Shown in pieces: positions 1 to 8,483 of a DNA stretch of 64,000 nt. This DNA comes from Clostridium transplantifaecale (GTDB lineage: Bacteria > Bacillota > Clostridia > Lachnospirales > Lachnospiraceae). The stretch covers positions 62,001-126,000 of the forward strand of contig NZ_UYZY01000004.1 of the NCBI RefSeq assembly GCF_900626075.1. The letters are read 5' to 3'. The notes below the pieces were generated by a model. The model did no database searches and was not told the DNA's origin. It saw only the letters and a program-made list of their open reading frames with translations. Each line of letters begins with the position of its first letter. Position 1 is the first letter of the stretch. Made by a program: the position numbers and the translations under genes.

Positions 1-2
1 CA

Positions 3-533
3 CTGGGCGGACTTCTTGTAATGTTCCTGACAGGCGCTGTTAAGAGAAAAGATATTGACGAACAGTTCAACGAAGGTATCAAATTAATGGGCTTCATCGC
101 ATTCGTTATGCTCGTAGCAGGCGGATTCGCACAGGTTCTGAAAGATACCGGCGCTGTTAATGAACTGGTAGACAGTTCTATTAAACTGATGGGTGGAAGC
201 AAACTGATTGCGGCTACCATTATCACACTGATTGGCCTTCTTGTAACAATGGGCATTGGTACCTCTTTCGGTACAGTTCCTGTTCTTGCAGTATTATACG
301 TTCCGTTATGCTCTAAGATCGGATTTTCACCGGCAGCTACTATCGTCCTGATGTCTGCAGCAGCAGCGCTTGGCGACGCTGGTTCACCGGCTTCCGATAC
401 AACGCTTGGGCCTACATGCGGCCTGAACGCTGATGGACAGCATGATCACATCTGGGATACTTGTGTACCTACATTCTTACACTTCAACATTCCGTTAATG
501 ATCGCTGCTATCCTGGCAGCACAGGTACTGTAA
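3..533 (+). CDS. Na+/H+ antiporter family permease (YuiF-like), C-terminal part
   Basis: The reading frame is open from the first bases of the window, so only the last ~176 residues are present; the gene starts outside. They form several hydrophobic segments and end with a block typical of the Na+/H+ antiporter family (NhaC / YuiF type): GDAGSPASDTTLGPT, then GLNADGQHDHIWDTCVPT, then a last membrane segment. The family exchanges sodium for protons across the cytoplasmic membrane; some members may instead carry amino acids such as histidine. A strong hairpin terminator follows at 591-645, so this is the last gene of its transcript. The ATG at 21 is internal. Family assignment is fairly secure, the substrate is not. 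Confidence 0.8.
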   Translation: MGGLLVMFLTGAVKRKDIDEQFNEGIKLMGFIAFVMLVAGGFAQVLKDTGAVNELVDSSIKLMGGSKLIAATIITLIGLLVTMGIGTSFGTVPVLAVLYVPLCSKIGFSPAATIVLMSAAAALGDAGSPASDTTLGPTCGLNADGQHDHIWDTCVPTFLHFNIPLMIAAILAAQVL

Positions 534-590
534 GGAAACTAAAAACTGAATATTGTTACTACTTAAAATAACCCTTTAAACAACACGTCG

Positions 591-645
591 AAGGCGGCAG
601 AGAGATGTATAGGCAAGATACATCCCACTCTGCCGCCTTTCCCTG
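591..645 (+). terminator. intrinsic terminator after the antiporter gene
   Basis: AAGGCGGCAGAG (591-602) pairs with CTCTGCCGCCTT (628-639), with further pairing of GATGTAT with ATACATC inside. A T-rich stretch follows. Confidence 0.85.
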
Positions 646-669
646 TTCTTTTCTAGATCAGATGACAAC

Positions 670-742
670 AAAAGCCGTTCTTTTCGGATCCCCAGACCCA
701 TAACAAGGTTTTAGGGGCAATCCGAAAGAAACGGCTTTTTAA
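670..742 (-). terminator. bidirectional terminator-like hairpin downstream of the MerR gene
   Basis: AAAAGCCGTTCTTTTCGGA (670-688) pairs almost perfectly with TCCGAAAGAAACGGCTTTT (721-739) around a ~32-nt loop. A/T runs lie on both sides, so it could end both the minus-strand MerR transcript and readthrough from the left. Confidence 0.7.
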
Positions 743-769
743 ATTGACGGTTATTTTTTACTGTTTATG

Positions 770-1672
770 TTATGAATATTCTGTTTTTGGCAGTGACGCA
801 GGTTCCGGCTCCGGCGCTGTTCCCGGTTCCGTTACCGACGCAGGCCGCACCCCCGATTCTTCGACAGGAATCTGAATTTCGGTAACAAATTCTTCCGGGT
901 TATCGGTGAACGCCATATCGGTGATGGAAACCTCCAGGGAATCGCCCGATATGGTATAGCGGTGCTGGCGGATATAGCGCAGAAGCTTCCGGTAAGTCTC
1001 AAATATTGTTCCGTAGCTGCCAAGGTGGCAGGCCACCGCATACAGTCCCTCCGGGAATGTTCTCACGTTTTTATCGTTGACGGGCTGTTTCAGCATATTG
1101 CCGATAAAATTATATCCATCCAGGTTATTCTTTCCCAGTTCTTTACTGTGTATGCCCAGAATGATATGTCCAGGCTCGACATGCTGAAGCGAAGAGCGGG
1201 CAAAGGATTCCTGGAGGATGTCTATGTAGTGCATGAGATGCTCTGCCTGAAAATTAATATCCACGGTATAAGCGTAGCGCTCACGGATCGGCCGGAATTC
1301 ACAGATACTGCGCCCATGGGCGTTCTCCAGAAGACGGATGCTCCTCAGATAATCGTCCACATGTTTTTTGAGAGACTGGAGTTCGTTTAGCTGACGTTCC
1401 AGTGAGAAGCTTGTCTCATCGAGAATCCGGCCCAGACCGCGTATATCCTTCGTTTCACAATAAGTCTTAATCTGTTCCAGGGATAACCCGAGCTGCTTCA
1501 GTTCACGTATCAGGTAAAGCTTGTCAAACTGTTCCCCGCTGTATAGACGGTAGCCCGAAGATTCGGCCGTCTTTACAGGTTTCATGAGGCCAATCTTATC
1601 ATAATAGCGCAGTGTCTGTGTGGAGATATTAAAGAAATCTGCTATTTCCGAAATCGTGAATGTATTTTTCAT
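770..1672 (-). CDS. MerR family transcriptional regulator with C-terminal effector domain
   Basis: 300 residues. The N-terminus is a MerR winged helix: ISEIADFFNISTQTLRYYDK (about 8-27), then GLMKP and a GYRLYSGEQ wing. A helical linker (about 75-120) would form the antiparallel dimer coiled coil. The C-terminal ~150 residues resemble the GyrI/BmrR-type small-molecule binding fold, and the last ~30 residues are Pro/Glu-rich. Such proteins usually twist a 19-bp-spaced promoter to activate efflux or stress genes on ligand binding. It lies 15 bp downstream of the racemase gene on the same strand, so the two are probably cotranscribed. The effector is unknown. Confidence 0.85.
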   Translation of the reverse strand: MKNTFTISEIADFFNISTQTLRYYDKIGLMKPVKTAESSGYRLYSGEQFDKLYLIRELKQLGLSLEQIKTYCETKDIRGLGRILDETSFSLERQLNELQSLKKHVDDYLRSIRLLENAHGRSICEFRPIRERYAYTVDINFQAEHLMHYIDILQESFARSSLQHVEPGHIILGIHSKELGKNNLDGYNFIGNMLKQPVNDKNVRTFPEGLYAVACHLGSYGTIFETYRKLLRYIRQHRYTISGDSLEVSITDMAFTDNPEEFVTEIQIPVEESGVRPASVTEPGTAPEPEPASLPKTEYS

Positions 1673-1687
1673 AATTGCTCCACTGCG

Positions 1688-2524
1688 CTATACCGTAATC
1701 GTTCTGATGACGGGCTCCTCAAAGAATACGGGGCCGCCGATTCTGGCATCGGTGATCTTACCGTCCTTAGCTGTAAATTCGGCTTTTAAAACACCTCCCG
1801 GCTGTTTTAATTCAAGACGGAAATCCCCGTCCTTCACCTCCCGTCCAAGCCACACCGTGGAAGCCAGGGTTCCGCTGCCGCAGCTGCTTTCCCAGATAAA
1901 GCTGTCGGTTGCCCTTACCCAAACGACGGGCGTCATCTCACCGCCGTTTATAAAGATGGCTCCGGCTGCATCCACGTCGGTCTCCTGTGCCATTTTATCG
2001 AGGACGGCGTGGGCCAGTGACTCGGATGGTTTGACATTTTCAAGAATCACGTGGGTAATTCCCTCCAGAACCACTGCCGGAAAACGCAGAAGACCGCTTC
2101 CGTCAGAGGAAGCAATACCGCTGTCCCTGCCAGTTTCTTCCGGGAGCGTCAGCTCCGTGATAGCCTGCGGAAGCGGCATGGATACCCAGGAACCGTCATC
2201 TTCTAAAAGCACCTCCAGAATATCTCTGCTGCCCGATACCTCGACAGGAACACGCCCGCCTGCCCTCATACCGCTCCGTCTGCCCAGCAGCAGGCCAAAG
2301 CTTCTGGATGCATTACCGCAGAATTCTCCGCCCATCATCTCCATGCGTCCGGCGGCGCCTCTGAGCGGCGGAAGAATAAAACCTGCCTGTTCGGCATTTA
2401 GATCTTCTTCCTTCAAAATAGCAGCACCCACTGCTGCATATAATTCGGGCGGAACATCGCCCTCAGCAAACGCTGTCCGGTTCCCGGCCGGATCGGCCAT
2501 TGTAATTTTTAACGTAAATTCCAT
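1688..2524 (-). CDS. DapF-fold cofactor-independent amino-acid racemase/epimerase (possibly histidine racemase-like)
   Basis: 278 residues from the ATG at 2524, chosen because AAGGAGGG lies 6-8 bases before it; a longer frame up to 2563 has no such site. Two cysteine motifs mark the two-base mechanism of the diaminopimelate epimerase fold: GGEFCGNASRS in the first lobe and ESSCGSGTLAS in the second. The glycine-rich surroundings and length fit the family. The sequence departs from classical DapF (no PHGxGNDF start), and the short FCGNASR form resembles CntK-type histidine racemases and related enzymes of unknown substrate. Cotranscribed with the MerR regulator downstream. Repeat element 1 begins 76 bp upstream. 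Fold sure, substrate inferred. Confidence 0.75.
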   Translation of the reverse strand: MEFTLKITMADPAGNRTAFAEGDVPPELYAAVGAAILKEEDLNAEQAGFILPPLRGAAGRMEMMGGEFCGNASRSFGLLLGRRSGMRAGGRVPVEVSGSRDILEVLLEDDGSWVSMPLPQAITELTLPEETGRDSGIASSDGSGLLRFPAVVLEGITHVILENVKPSESLAHAVLDKMAQETDVDAAGAIFINGGEMTPVVWVRATDSFIWESSCGSGTLASTVWLGREVKDGDFRLELKQPGGVLKAEFTAKDGKITDARIGGPVFFEEPVIRTITV

Positions 2525-2600
2525 TCTGTAACCCTCCTTATTGTTCATAAGAATAACATACATCCTGGAGGGGGAATTTACAAGAGGAATTGGGATTTAT

Positions 2601-3538
2601 GTTGAGATGGGAGGACGCCTCTGTAAGACGGCGGACGGGGTGGTGGGAGGTGGTATATGAGTCTTCAGTCCCGGTTGGTAGGTTGTGGTGAGGGGGAATC
2701 CAGGAGAAAAAATTCCTACGGGGACTCGCTCCCGCTGGTGGAATGCGCAACGGATGCTAGATTCGAAAATACCTCATCAAGCACCGGCGGATTCCAAGGT
2801 CCCCTTCGGAAAGTTTTCTCCTTCCTTCCCCGGACAGGTTGTCGGCGGGACTGAAGACTCAGCGAAGGTTATTGCCCCGTCCGCCGGCTTCAGGGGCTGA
2901 TTGTCTCTTTCGTCAAGTAAGGGGGAGGTATTGTCGCGGCCACTACATGGTTGTGATTTTTTTATATTCAGACTAAATATTAAGTTGAACTATTAAGTTG
3001 GACTAAAAGATGAGATCGGACTAAATAATCTAAGGCTAAAATACAATATAATTCCATACCGGACAGGAGGGAGATTTTTGTCATATAAAGTGATGTAGAG
3101 GCTGCGATAATTTCCTTGTTCCATAAAAAAAAGAACAAATCAGCGGCCGCAGACGCGGAGCTGGTATGGCCGGAATCTGTTACGACTGTGTAGTGGCCGC
3201 AACAAATAGGGCGTCCACACTTGACGAAAGAGGTAATCAGCCCCTGAGGACGGCGGACGGGGCAATATCCTTGGCTGAGTCTTCAGTCCCGTCGATAACC
3301 TGCCTGGGGAAGAAGGAGAAAAACTTTCCGAAGGGAGACCTTGAAGCCCGCCGGTGCTTAGCGAGGTCCCTCACGAGCTTAGCATCCGCTGTGCGCTTCA
3401 CAAGCGGGAGCGAGTCCCCGCAGGAATTTTTTTCTCCGGATTCCCCCTCACCACAACCTATAAACCGGGACTGAAGACTCATAAACACCCTCCCACTCCC
3501 CCGCCCGCCATCCCACAGAGGCGTCCTCGCATCTCAAC
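2601..3538. repeat. intergenic nested inverted-repeat element, copy 1 (938 bp)
   Basis: Two related arms face each other. The left arm is 2601-2945 and the right arm 3191-3538 in opposite orientation. Outer termini match as inverted repeats: GTTGAGATGGGAGGACGCCT at 2601 and its near complement ending at 3538 (GCGTCCTCGCATCTCAAC). Each arm folds on itself: GACGGCGGACGGGG (2627) with CCCCGTCCGCCGGC (2875), and GAGTCTTCAGTCCCGG (2659) with CGGGACTGAAGACTC (2846); the right arm has the same pair at 3277 and 3465. The inner end is GTATTGTCGCGGCCACTA (2928-2945), matched by TAGTGGCCGC at 3191. The ~245-bp centre is AT-rich and unique. Short open frames inside are shadows of the repeat, with no ribosome site or known domain. 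No transposase. Fills the whole gap between the racemase and the oxidoreductase. Confidence 0.85.
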
Positions 3539-3635
3539 TAAACATAAGCCTTGACAACCCCGCCCCCGCGTTTTATCATGACGGAAAGACGGCTGTCCGC
3601 CGCCTGCAGTGACAGCAATATGAGGGAGGATATCT

Positions 3636-4622
3636 ATGGATAGGAATCAGAAGAACTACCGCTGGGCGGTACTGGGCTGTGGTGTGATTGCCAATGAACT
3701 GGCTGAGGCAATGGGAAAGCAGGGGAGAAAACCCGATGCGGTGGGAAACAGGACCCGGGAAAAGGCAGTTGCATATGCTGAAAAGTATGGGATTGAGAAA
3801 GTTTATGAAGATTTTTATCAGATGTTTACCGATGATGAAATTGATATAATTTATATAACGACGCCGCATAATACGCATATCACGTTTATTCTGGAGGCGC
3901 TGAGGAACGGGAAACACGTCCTTTGTGAAAAGTCCATTACCCTTAATTCGGAGGAGCTGTCGCTGGCGGTCCGGACGGCGCGGGAACATGGCGTTATCCT
4001 TGCGGAAGCCATGACGCTTTACCACATGCCCGTATACAGGAAAATCCGTGAGATAACGGAGTCAGGGGCTCTGGGACCCCTCCGTTTTATTCAGATGAAT
4101 TTCGGCAGCTATAAGGAATATGATATGAAAAACCGCTTTTTCAACCGGGAGCTGGCTGGAGGAGCGCTGCTGGATATCGGAGTTTACGCCCTTTCCTTCG
4201 TGAGATGGTTCATGTCCGAAAAGCCGGATCAGGTCGTGTCACAGGTCAGGTTTGCCCCCACCGGGGTGGATGAGCAGGCGGGAATTCTTCTGATGAACCG
4301 GGCGCAGGAGATGGCTTCCGTTTCACTCTCACTACATGCGAAACAGCCGAAACGCGGTATGGTCTCATTCGACAGGGGGTATATTGAGATTTATGATTAC
4401 CCCAGGGCGGAGAAAGCAGTCATCACTTACACGGAAAACGGCCGGACGGAAACGATAGAGGAGGGAAGGACGGAGGATGCCCTGATGTATGAGGTTATTG
4501 ATATGGAACAGGCGGTTTCTGGAGCGGCGGATAGGATGCATCTGGATTTCACGGAGGATGTCATGGAGATTATGACGGACATACGCAGAGAATGGGGCAT
4601 GAAATATCCGGAGGAGGAATAG
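3636..4622 (+). CDS. Gfo/Idh/MocA family NAD(P)-dependent oxidoreductase
   Basis: 328 residues. The N-terminal Rossmann motif is WAVLGCGVIANELAEAM (about 10-26). TTPHNTH and GKHVLCEKSITLN (about 90-105) carry the family's EKP-type lysine, here EKS. The C-terminal half has GGALLDIGVYALSF, the usual substrate-site segment. Members oxidise or reduce sugar or cyclitol hydroxyls with NAD(P); the closest named groups by pattern are D-xylose dehydrogenases and dihydrodiol dehydrogenases. A GGAGG site lies before the ATG. It stands alone after repeat element 1 and is followed by a shared terminator. Substrate unknown. Confidence 0.85.
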   Translation: MDRNQKNYRWAVLGCGVIANELAEAMGKQGRKPDAVGNRTREKAVAYAEKYGIEKVYEDFYQMFTDDEIDIIYITTPHNTHITFILEALRNGKHVLCEKSITLNSEELSLAVRTAREHGVILAEAMTLYHMPVYRKIREITESGALGPLRFIQMNFGSYKEYDMKNRFFNRELAGGALLDIGVYALSFVRWFMSEKPDQVVSQVRFAPTGVDEQAGILLMNRAQEMASVSLSLHAKQPKRGMVSFDRGYIEIYDYPRAEKAVITYTENGRTETIEEGRTEDALMYEVIDMEQAVSGAADRMHLDFTEDVMEIMTDIRREWGMKYPEEE

Positions 4623-4650
4623 AACTGCGGCTTTTTTATAGATGGCCGGT

Positions 4651-4716
4651 AAAACAGCCGGGCAGTAAAGAATATGGGGAATCCCTTTGCCTTTACCGCC
4701 CGGCTGTCCGCATCTT
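4651..4716. terminator. bidirectional terminator between convergent genes
   Basis: ACAGCCGGGCAGTAAAG (4654-4670) pairs with CTTTACCGCCCGGCTGT (4691-4707). CATCTTTTCT follows on the plus strand and a T-rich stretch on the other. It lies between the oxidoreductase and the MATE gene, which end toward each other. Confidence 0.8.
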
Positions 4717-4718
4717 TT

Positions 4719-6038
4719 CTAATGGATGCCGTATTTCCGATAGTATATTAATTCATATAAAGTCATGCAAATCCAGCCCAGTGCCGTACCTATCACAACG
4801 GCCTGAATCCCGAATCTTCCAAGCAGGGAGTAGGTCAGGATAACGCGGATAGGAATCTGGATTACCGTGGCGATCAGTGTAACCCGAAGGTTTCCGATAC
4901 CGCGGAAATAGCCCTGGAAGCTGTTGGTGAAGCCGCTGATAAAGTAAAAGCAGGCCATTGGTACAATATAAAGAGTTCCGAGCCGGATGGCTTCGACCTC
5001 CTCCGGCTTCAGGAAAATGCCGAGAAGCTGGTTTTTTCCGATGAGTACGAGGGCGGAGATGGTGATAATATACACCTCGGCCATCACCATAACGGTTTTC
5101 AGGCCGGTAGGAATCCTTTTGTACTGCTTCGCACCCTTATTCTGGGCAGTAAACGTGGTGACGGAGGCGGCCAAACTGTCCCCGGGCGCCAGGATATAGC
5201 TGTCGATGATGGAGACGGCGTTAAAGGCGGCCACGGCGTCGACGCCGAGCGTATTAATGCCCGATTGGACCAGAAGCCGTCCGATGTAGAGCACGGTCTG
5301 CTGAAGGGCGGAGATGGCGCTGAAATCGATGGTTTTTTTCAGAAAGTCCATCCTGATGCGCAGCTCCGTCAATGTCAGCCTCAGATAAGGTACCCTGAGT
5401 TTTATGTAGATAAACAGCATCAGTGAGGAAACGGCCTGTGAAATAACGGTCGCATAGGCAGCTCCCTGTACGCCCATATTCAACGTGCCCACCATATAAA
5501 CCGCCAGAAAAACATGAAGCACGGTGGTGATGCAGAGAACGTAAAGGGGAGCCCTGGCATCACCCAGTGAGCGCAGGCCCGCAGACAGTATGTTATAAAA
5601 GAAGGTAAAAATCAGTCCCAGCGAGATAACTCTCAAATAGTCGGCGGCCATCGGCGCAATCTCTGCCGGCGTCCTGGTCAGGTTGATAAAAAGACCGCTG
5701 CCCGCAAAGGAAAGTAAGGAGAGTACAACCGTCAGGAGGAAGCCGGAAACGAGGGAGGTTGCCATCTCTGCTTTCAGGGCGTCGTAGTCGTGCGCCCCAA
5801 AGTATTCGGACATCAGGATGGAAGCGCCGAGGGAGAGACCCACAATCAGGAAAATCAGAATATTCATGATGGGACCTGCGGCCCCAATAGCGGCCAGCGC
5901 CTCCTTTCCGTTATACTGCCCCACGATAATGGAGTCAACCGTCTGGTACAGCTGCTGCAGAAGATTAGCGAACATCAGAGGGACGGCATAGGTCAGAAGA
6001 TGTTTGGTGATATTTCCCTGAGTCATGTCTCGAGCCAT
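4719..6038 (-). CDS. MATE family multidrug/organic-cation efflux protein
   Basis: 439 residues with about 12 hydrophobic segments, the size of the MATE family. The start MARDMTQGNITKHLLTYAVPLMFANLLQQLYQTVDSIIVG is typical, and the second half repeats the pattern (DFLKKTIDFSAISALQQTVLYIGRLLVQ). Members export drugs or metabolites in exchange for Na+ or H+ across the cytoplasmic membrane. The start is supported by GGGAGGA 7 bases upstream of the ATG. It is divergent from the RpiR regulator at 6271 across ~230 bp of AT-rich DNA, so control by that regulator is possible but not shown. Confidence 0.9.
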   Translation of the reverse strand: MARDMTQGNITKHLLTYAVPLMFANLLQQLYQTVDSIIVGQYNGKEALAAIGAAGPIMNILIFLIVGLSLGASILMSEYFGAHDYDALKAEMATSLVSGFLLTVVLSLLSFAGSGLFINLTRTPAEIAPMAADYLRVISLGLIFTFFYNILSAGLRSLGDARAPLYVLCITTVLHVFLAVYMVGTLNMGVQGAAYATVISQAVSSLMLFIYIKLRVPYLRLTLTELRIRMDFLKKTIDFSAISALQQTVLYIGRLLVQSGINTLGVDAVAAFNAVSIIDSYILAPGDSLAASVTTFTAQNKGAKQYKRIPTGLKTVMVMAEVYIITISALVLIGKNQLLGIFLKPEEVEAIRLGTLYIVPMACFYFISGFTNSFQGYFRGIGNLRVTLIATVIQIPIRVILTYSLLGRFGIQAVVIGTALGWICMTLYELIYYRKYGIH

Positions 6039-6270
6039 AAAAAGTCCTCCCGGATTAATGATAAATTTTAGGAAAAAGCTGGAATTTATAAGAATTTTCT
6101 TGCCAAAAACAAAATCATTATTTATAATGAATCTTGAAAATCATAAAAATAACAACGTTGAATATACAAAATCATTTCTTAGTGTAATTATAGTTACTGG
6201 AGTGAGGGATGTCAATCGGAATTTTCCCGCGGACTCCGGGATATGGGCAGCAGACACAGGAGGGCATAAG

Positions 6271-7119
6271 ATGGATAGAATTAAGAATATACCCGGTGAA
6301 GCCAAATTGACGCCGAAGGATAAAATTGTCCTCGACTATATATTGAGAAACCGGGAAGCGGCGTGTTTCATGACTTCGGCGGAGATTGCCCAGAGATTGG
6401 GAGTCAGTCCTTCCTCCGTCGTGCGCGTATCGTCCAAACTGGGCTTTGAGAACTTCAGCCATTTCAAGAGGGCGCTGCAGGAAGAGCTGGCCGAGAACCG
6501 GAAGAAGGAAAAGACCCAGATTCCATACGAGAAAATAAAGTCCATGGAACTTCTGTCCGAGGATGAAATTATCGCGGTACTGAAAGATAATGTGCTGAGA
6601 AATATTGAGAATGACCAGACAACGGCTGATTATGTAAACTATCGTAAGGCGGCAAGACTGATAGCCGAAGCGGAGCGCGTTTTTATTGTGGGTTTTCGGA
6701 CCTGCGCGGGTTTTGCGTCGTCGTTCGGCGTCATGATGGGCTGCGTGCGCTCCGGCGTCTATGTGGTGAACGGCAGCCAGCCTCTGGTTGACTCCCTGGT
6801 GGATCTGACGGAAAAGGATACGGTCATCGGCCTGTCTTATGAGAGGTATTCAAGCGATACTGTATTTGCGGTCAATATGGCAAAAAGGGCGGGCAGCCAC
6901 ATTGTTGCCCTGACGGATAAGTATACATCGCCTCTCTGCGCCGGAGCGGAGGCTGTTATTTTAAATTCAACGGAAAATATATCATTTTACAACTCCTACA
7001 CAACCCTCGTCATGGCGATGGAAGTCCTCCTGGGGCTTGTCAGCAAGAAGAACAAGAAACAGAATGAGGAGCGGCTGATTAAAATGGAAGAGTATTTAAG
7101 AGAGACGGGACAGTACTGA
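6271..7119 (+). CDS. RpiR family transcriptional regulator (HTH + SIS domain)
   Basis: 282 residues from the ATG at 6271, which follows GGAGGG by 6 bases; the frame is open further upstream to 6025 but has no ribosome site there. N-terminal HTH: MTSAEIAQRLGVSPSSVVR, then SKLGFENFSHFKRAL (about 35-75). A SIS sugar-phosphate domain runs from about 130 to 260, with RVFIVGFRTCAGFASSF and DTVIGLSYERYSSDTV. RpiR proteins sense phosphosugars and control sugar or amino-sugar genes. It lies between MATE (divergent) and an M42 peptidase (same strand). Its own stop codon region forms a terminator hairpin. Confidence 0.88.
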   Translation: MDRIKNIPGEAKLTPKDKIVLDYILRNREAACFMTSAEIAQRLGVSPSSVVRVSSKLGFENFSHFKRALQEELAENRKKEKTQIPYEKIKSMELLSEDEIIAVLKDNVLRNIENDQTTADYVNYRKAARLIAEAERVFIVGFRTCAGFASSFGVMMGCVRSGVYVVNGSQPLVDSLVDLTEKDTVIGLSYERYSSDTVFAVNMAKRAGSHIVALTDKYTSPLCAGAEAVILNSTENISFYNSYTTLVMAMEVLLGLVSKKNKKQNEERLIKMEEYLRETGQY

Positions 7120-7142
7120 TTCGGTACTGTTCTTTCTTTTTA
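7110..7142 (+). terminator. intrinsic terminator overlapping the RpiR gene end
   Basis: ACAGTAC (7110-7116) pairs with GTACTGT (7124-7130) around a 7-nt loop, followed by TCTTTCTTTTT. The left stem arm contains the last codons of the RpiR gene. Confidence 0.75.
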
Positions 7143-7277
7143 TTTAATATTTGTTTTCGGGTTTCTTACTTTTCGTGGATTTCAGGCCTTTTGTGGCGGT
7201 ATCGGGTGGAAAATGAAAGTGATATGTGATAAAATACAAAAGTTAAACTGGGTTTGCTATGCCCGCAGGAGGGAAGA

Positions 7278-8354
7278 ATGAGAGATATGAACTACATTGT
7301 AAATATACTGGATGAAATTGTTAATATACCCAGCCCGTCGGGGTACACAAAAAGGGTGATGGAGAGGATAGAGAAGGAAGTAAGCGGCTTTGGTTTTCCG
7401 GTTGCCTATAACCGGAAAGGCGGAATGCTGATTACCGTGCCGGGAAAGACGGAGACGGTTCTGGGGCTGTCGGCCCATGTGGATACGCTGGGCGCCATGG
7501 TGCGTTCCGTAAGGCCGGACGGAACTCTGGCTATCGTATCGGTGGGCGGGTTTATGATGCAGTCCATCGAGGGCAGCTACTGCCGCATTCTGACAAGGGA
7601 CGGTAAAACGTTCACCGGAACGATTCAGACAAAGGCCCCGTCCGTACACACCTTTGATGAGGCCAGGACGCTGGAGCGCAAGGAAGCCAACATGGAAGTC
7701 CGTCTTGACGAGATTGTGCGGGAGAAAGCTGATGTGGAGGAGCTGGGCATCGGCCCAGGGGATTTCATAAGCTTTGATCCGAAGTTTGTTTACACGGAAA
7801 GCGGTTTTATCAAATCCAGGCATCTGGATGACAAGGCGTCCGCCGCAGTCATACTGGGACTCCTCAAATATCTGCATGAGACAGGAAAACAGCCGGAGCA
7901 GACTCTCAAAATTGCCATCAGCAATTATGAGGAGGTGGGCCACGGTTGCAGCTATATTCCGGAAGAGATCGAGGAATTCCTTGCCATCGACATGGGCGCC
8001 CTAGGGGATGATCTGAGCGGGGATGAGTACCGTGTATCCATCTGTGCCAAGGATTCTTCCGGCCCTTACGATTTTGACATGACGAACAGGCTGATCGGCC
8101 TGGCAAAAGAATATGGAATCGATTATGCGGTAGATATTTTCCCGCACTATGGTTCCGACGTTTCCTCCGCGCTTTCCGCAGGCAATGATATACGCGGAGC
8201 GCTCATCGGCCCGGGAGTTTCGGCTTCCCACGGACAGGAACGCACCCACATTAAGGGGCTGGAGCAGACATGGATGCTGCTGGCCGCCTATGTAGGAGTG
8301 CTGGATAAAGAACTCAGCCGGAAATTTTTTGAGCAGATGAAAGAACAATTATAA
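7278..8354 (+). CDS. M42 family metallopeptidase (glutamyl aminopeptidase / endoglucanase-like)
   Basis: 358 residues from the ATG at 7278, preceded by GCAGGAGGG; an upstream in-frame start at 7254 lacks a ribosome site. M42 two-metal aminopeptidase features in order: GLSAHVDTLGAMV (first metal His/Asp), SRHLDDKASA (bridging Asp), SNYEEVGHG (catalytic and metal Glu), AIDMGAL (metal Asp) and SASHGQERTH (last metal His). These cytosolic dodecameric enzymes remove N-terminal residues from peptides. It is a single gene after the RpiR terminator, with the heptose operon starting 130 bp downstream. Some homologues are annotated as cellulases, which the motifs do not support. Confidence 0.9.
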   Translation: MRDMNYIVNILDEIVNIPSPSGYTKRVMERIEKEVSGFGFPVAYNRKGGMLITVPGKTETVLGLSAHVDTLGAMVRSVRPDGTLAIVSVGGFMMQSIEGSYCRILTRDGKTFTGTIQTKAPSVHTFDEARTLERKEANMEVRLDEIVREKADVEELGIGPGDFISFDPKFVYTESGFIKSRHLDDKASAAVILGLLKYLHETGKQPEQTLKIAISNYEEVGHGCSYIPEEIEEFLAIDMGALGDDLSGDEYRVSICAKDSSGPYDFDMTNRLIGLAKEYGIDYAVDIFPHYGSDVSSALSAGNDIRGALIGPGVSASHGQERTHIKGLEQTWMLLAAYVGVLDKELSRKFFEQMKEQL

Positions 8355-8483
8355 GAATAATCATAAGAACAGTTATAAAATCAAGTATAAGTCAGGGCGT
8401 TACGGTCTACGGAGGCTGTTCTGTACGGTATTTTACAGAAGCTCCGCGGACAATAACGGCAGTTTATAAACGGGAGGATAAAG

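Noticed and set aside
2601..3538. Repeat element as a CRISPR array or integron attC cassette array
   Set aside because: There are no regularly spaced short direct repeats, no cas or integrase gene, and the units are facing arms with different centres.
3166..3554. Open frames of 66-102 codons inside repeat element 1 (both strands)
   Set aside because: They follow the repeat arms, have no ribosome site or recognisable domain, and the equivalent frames are not kept in the other copies.
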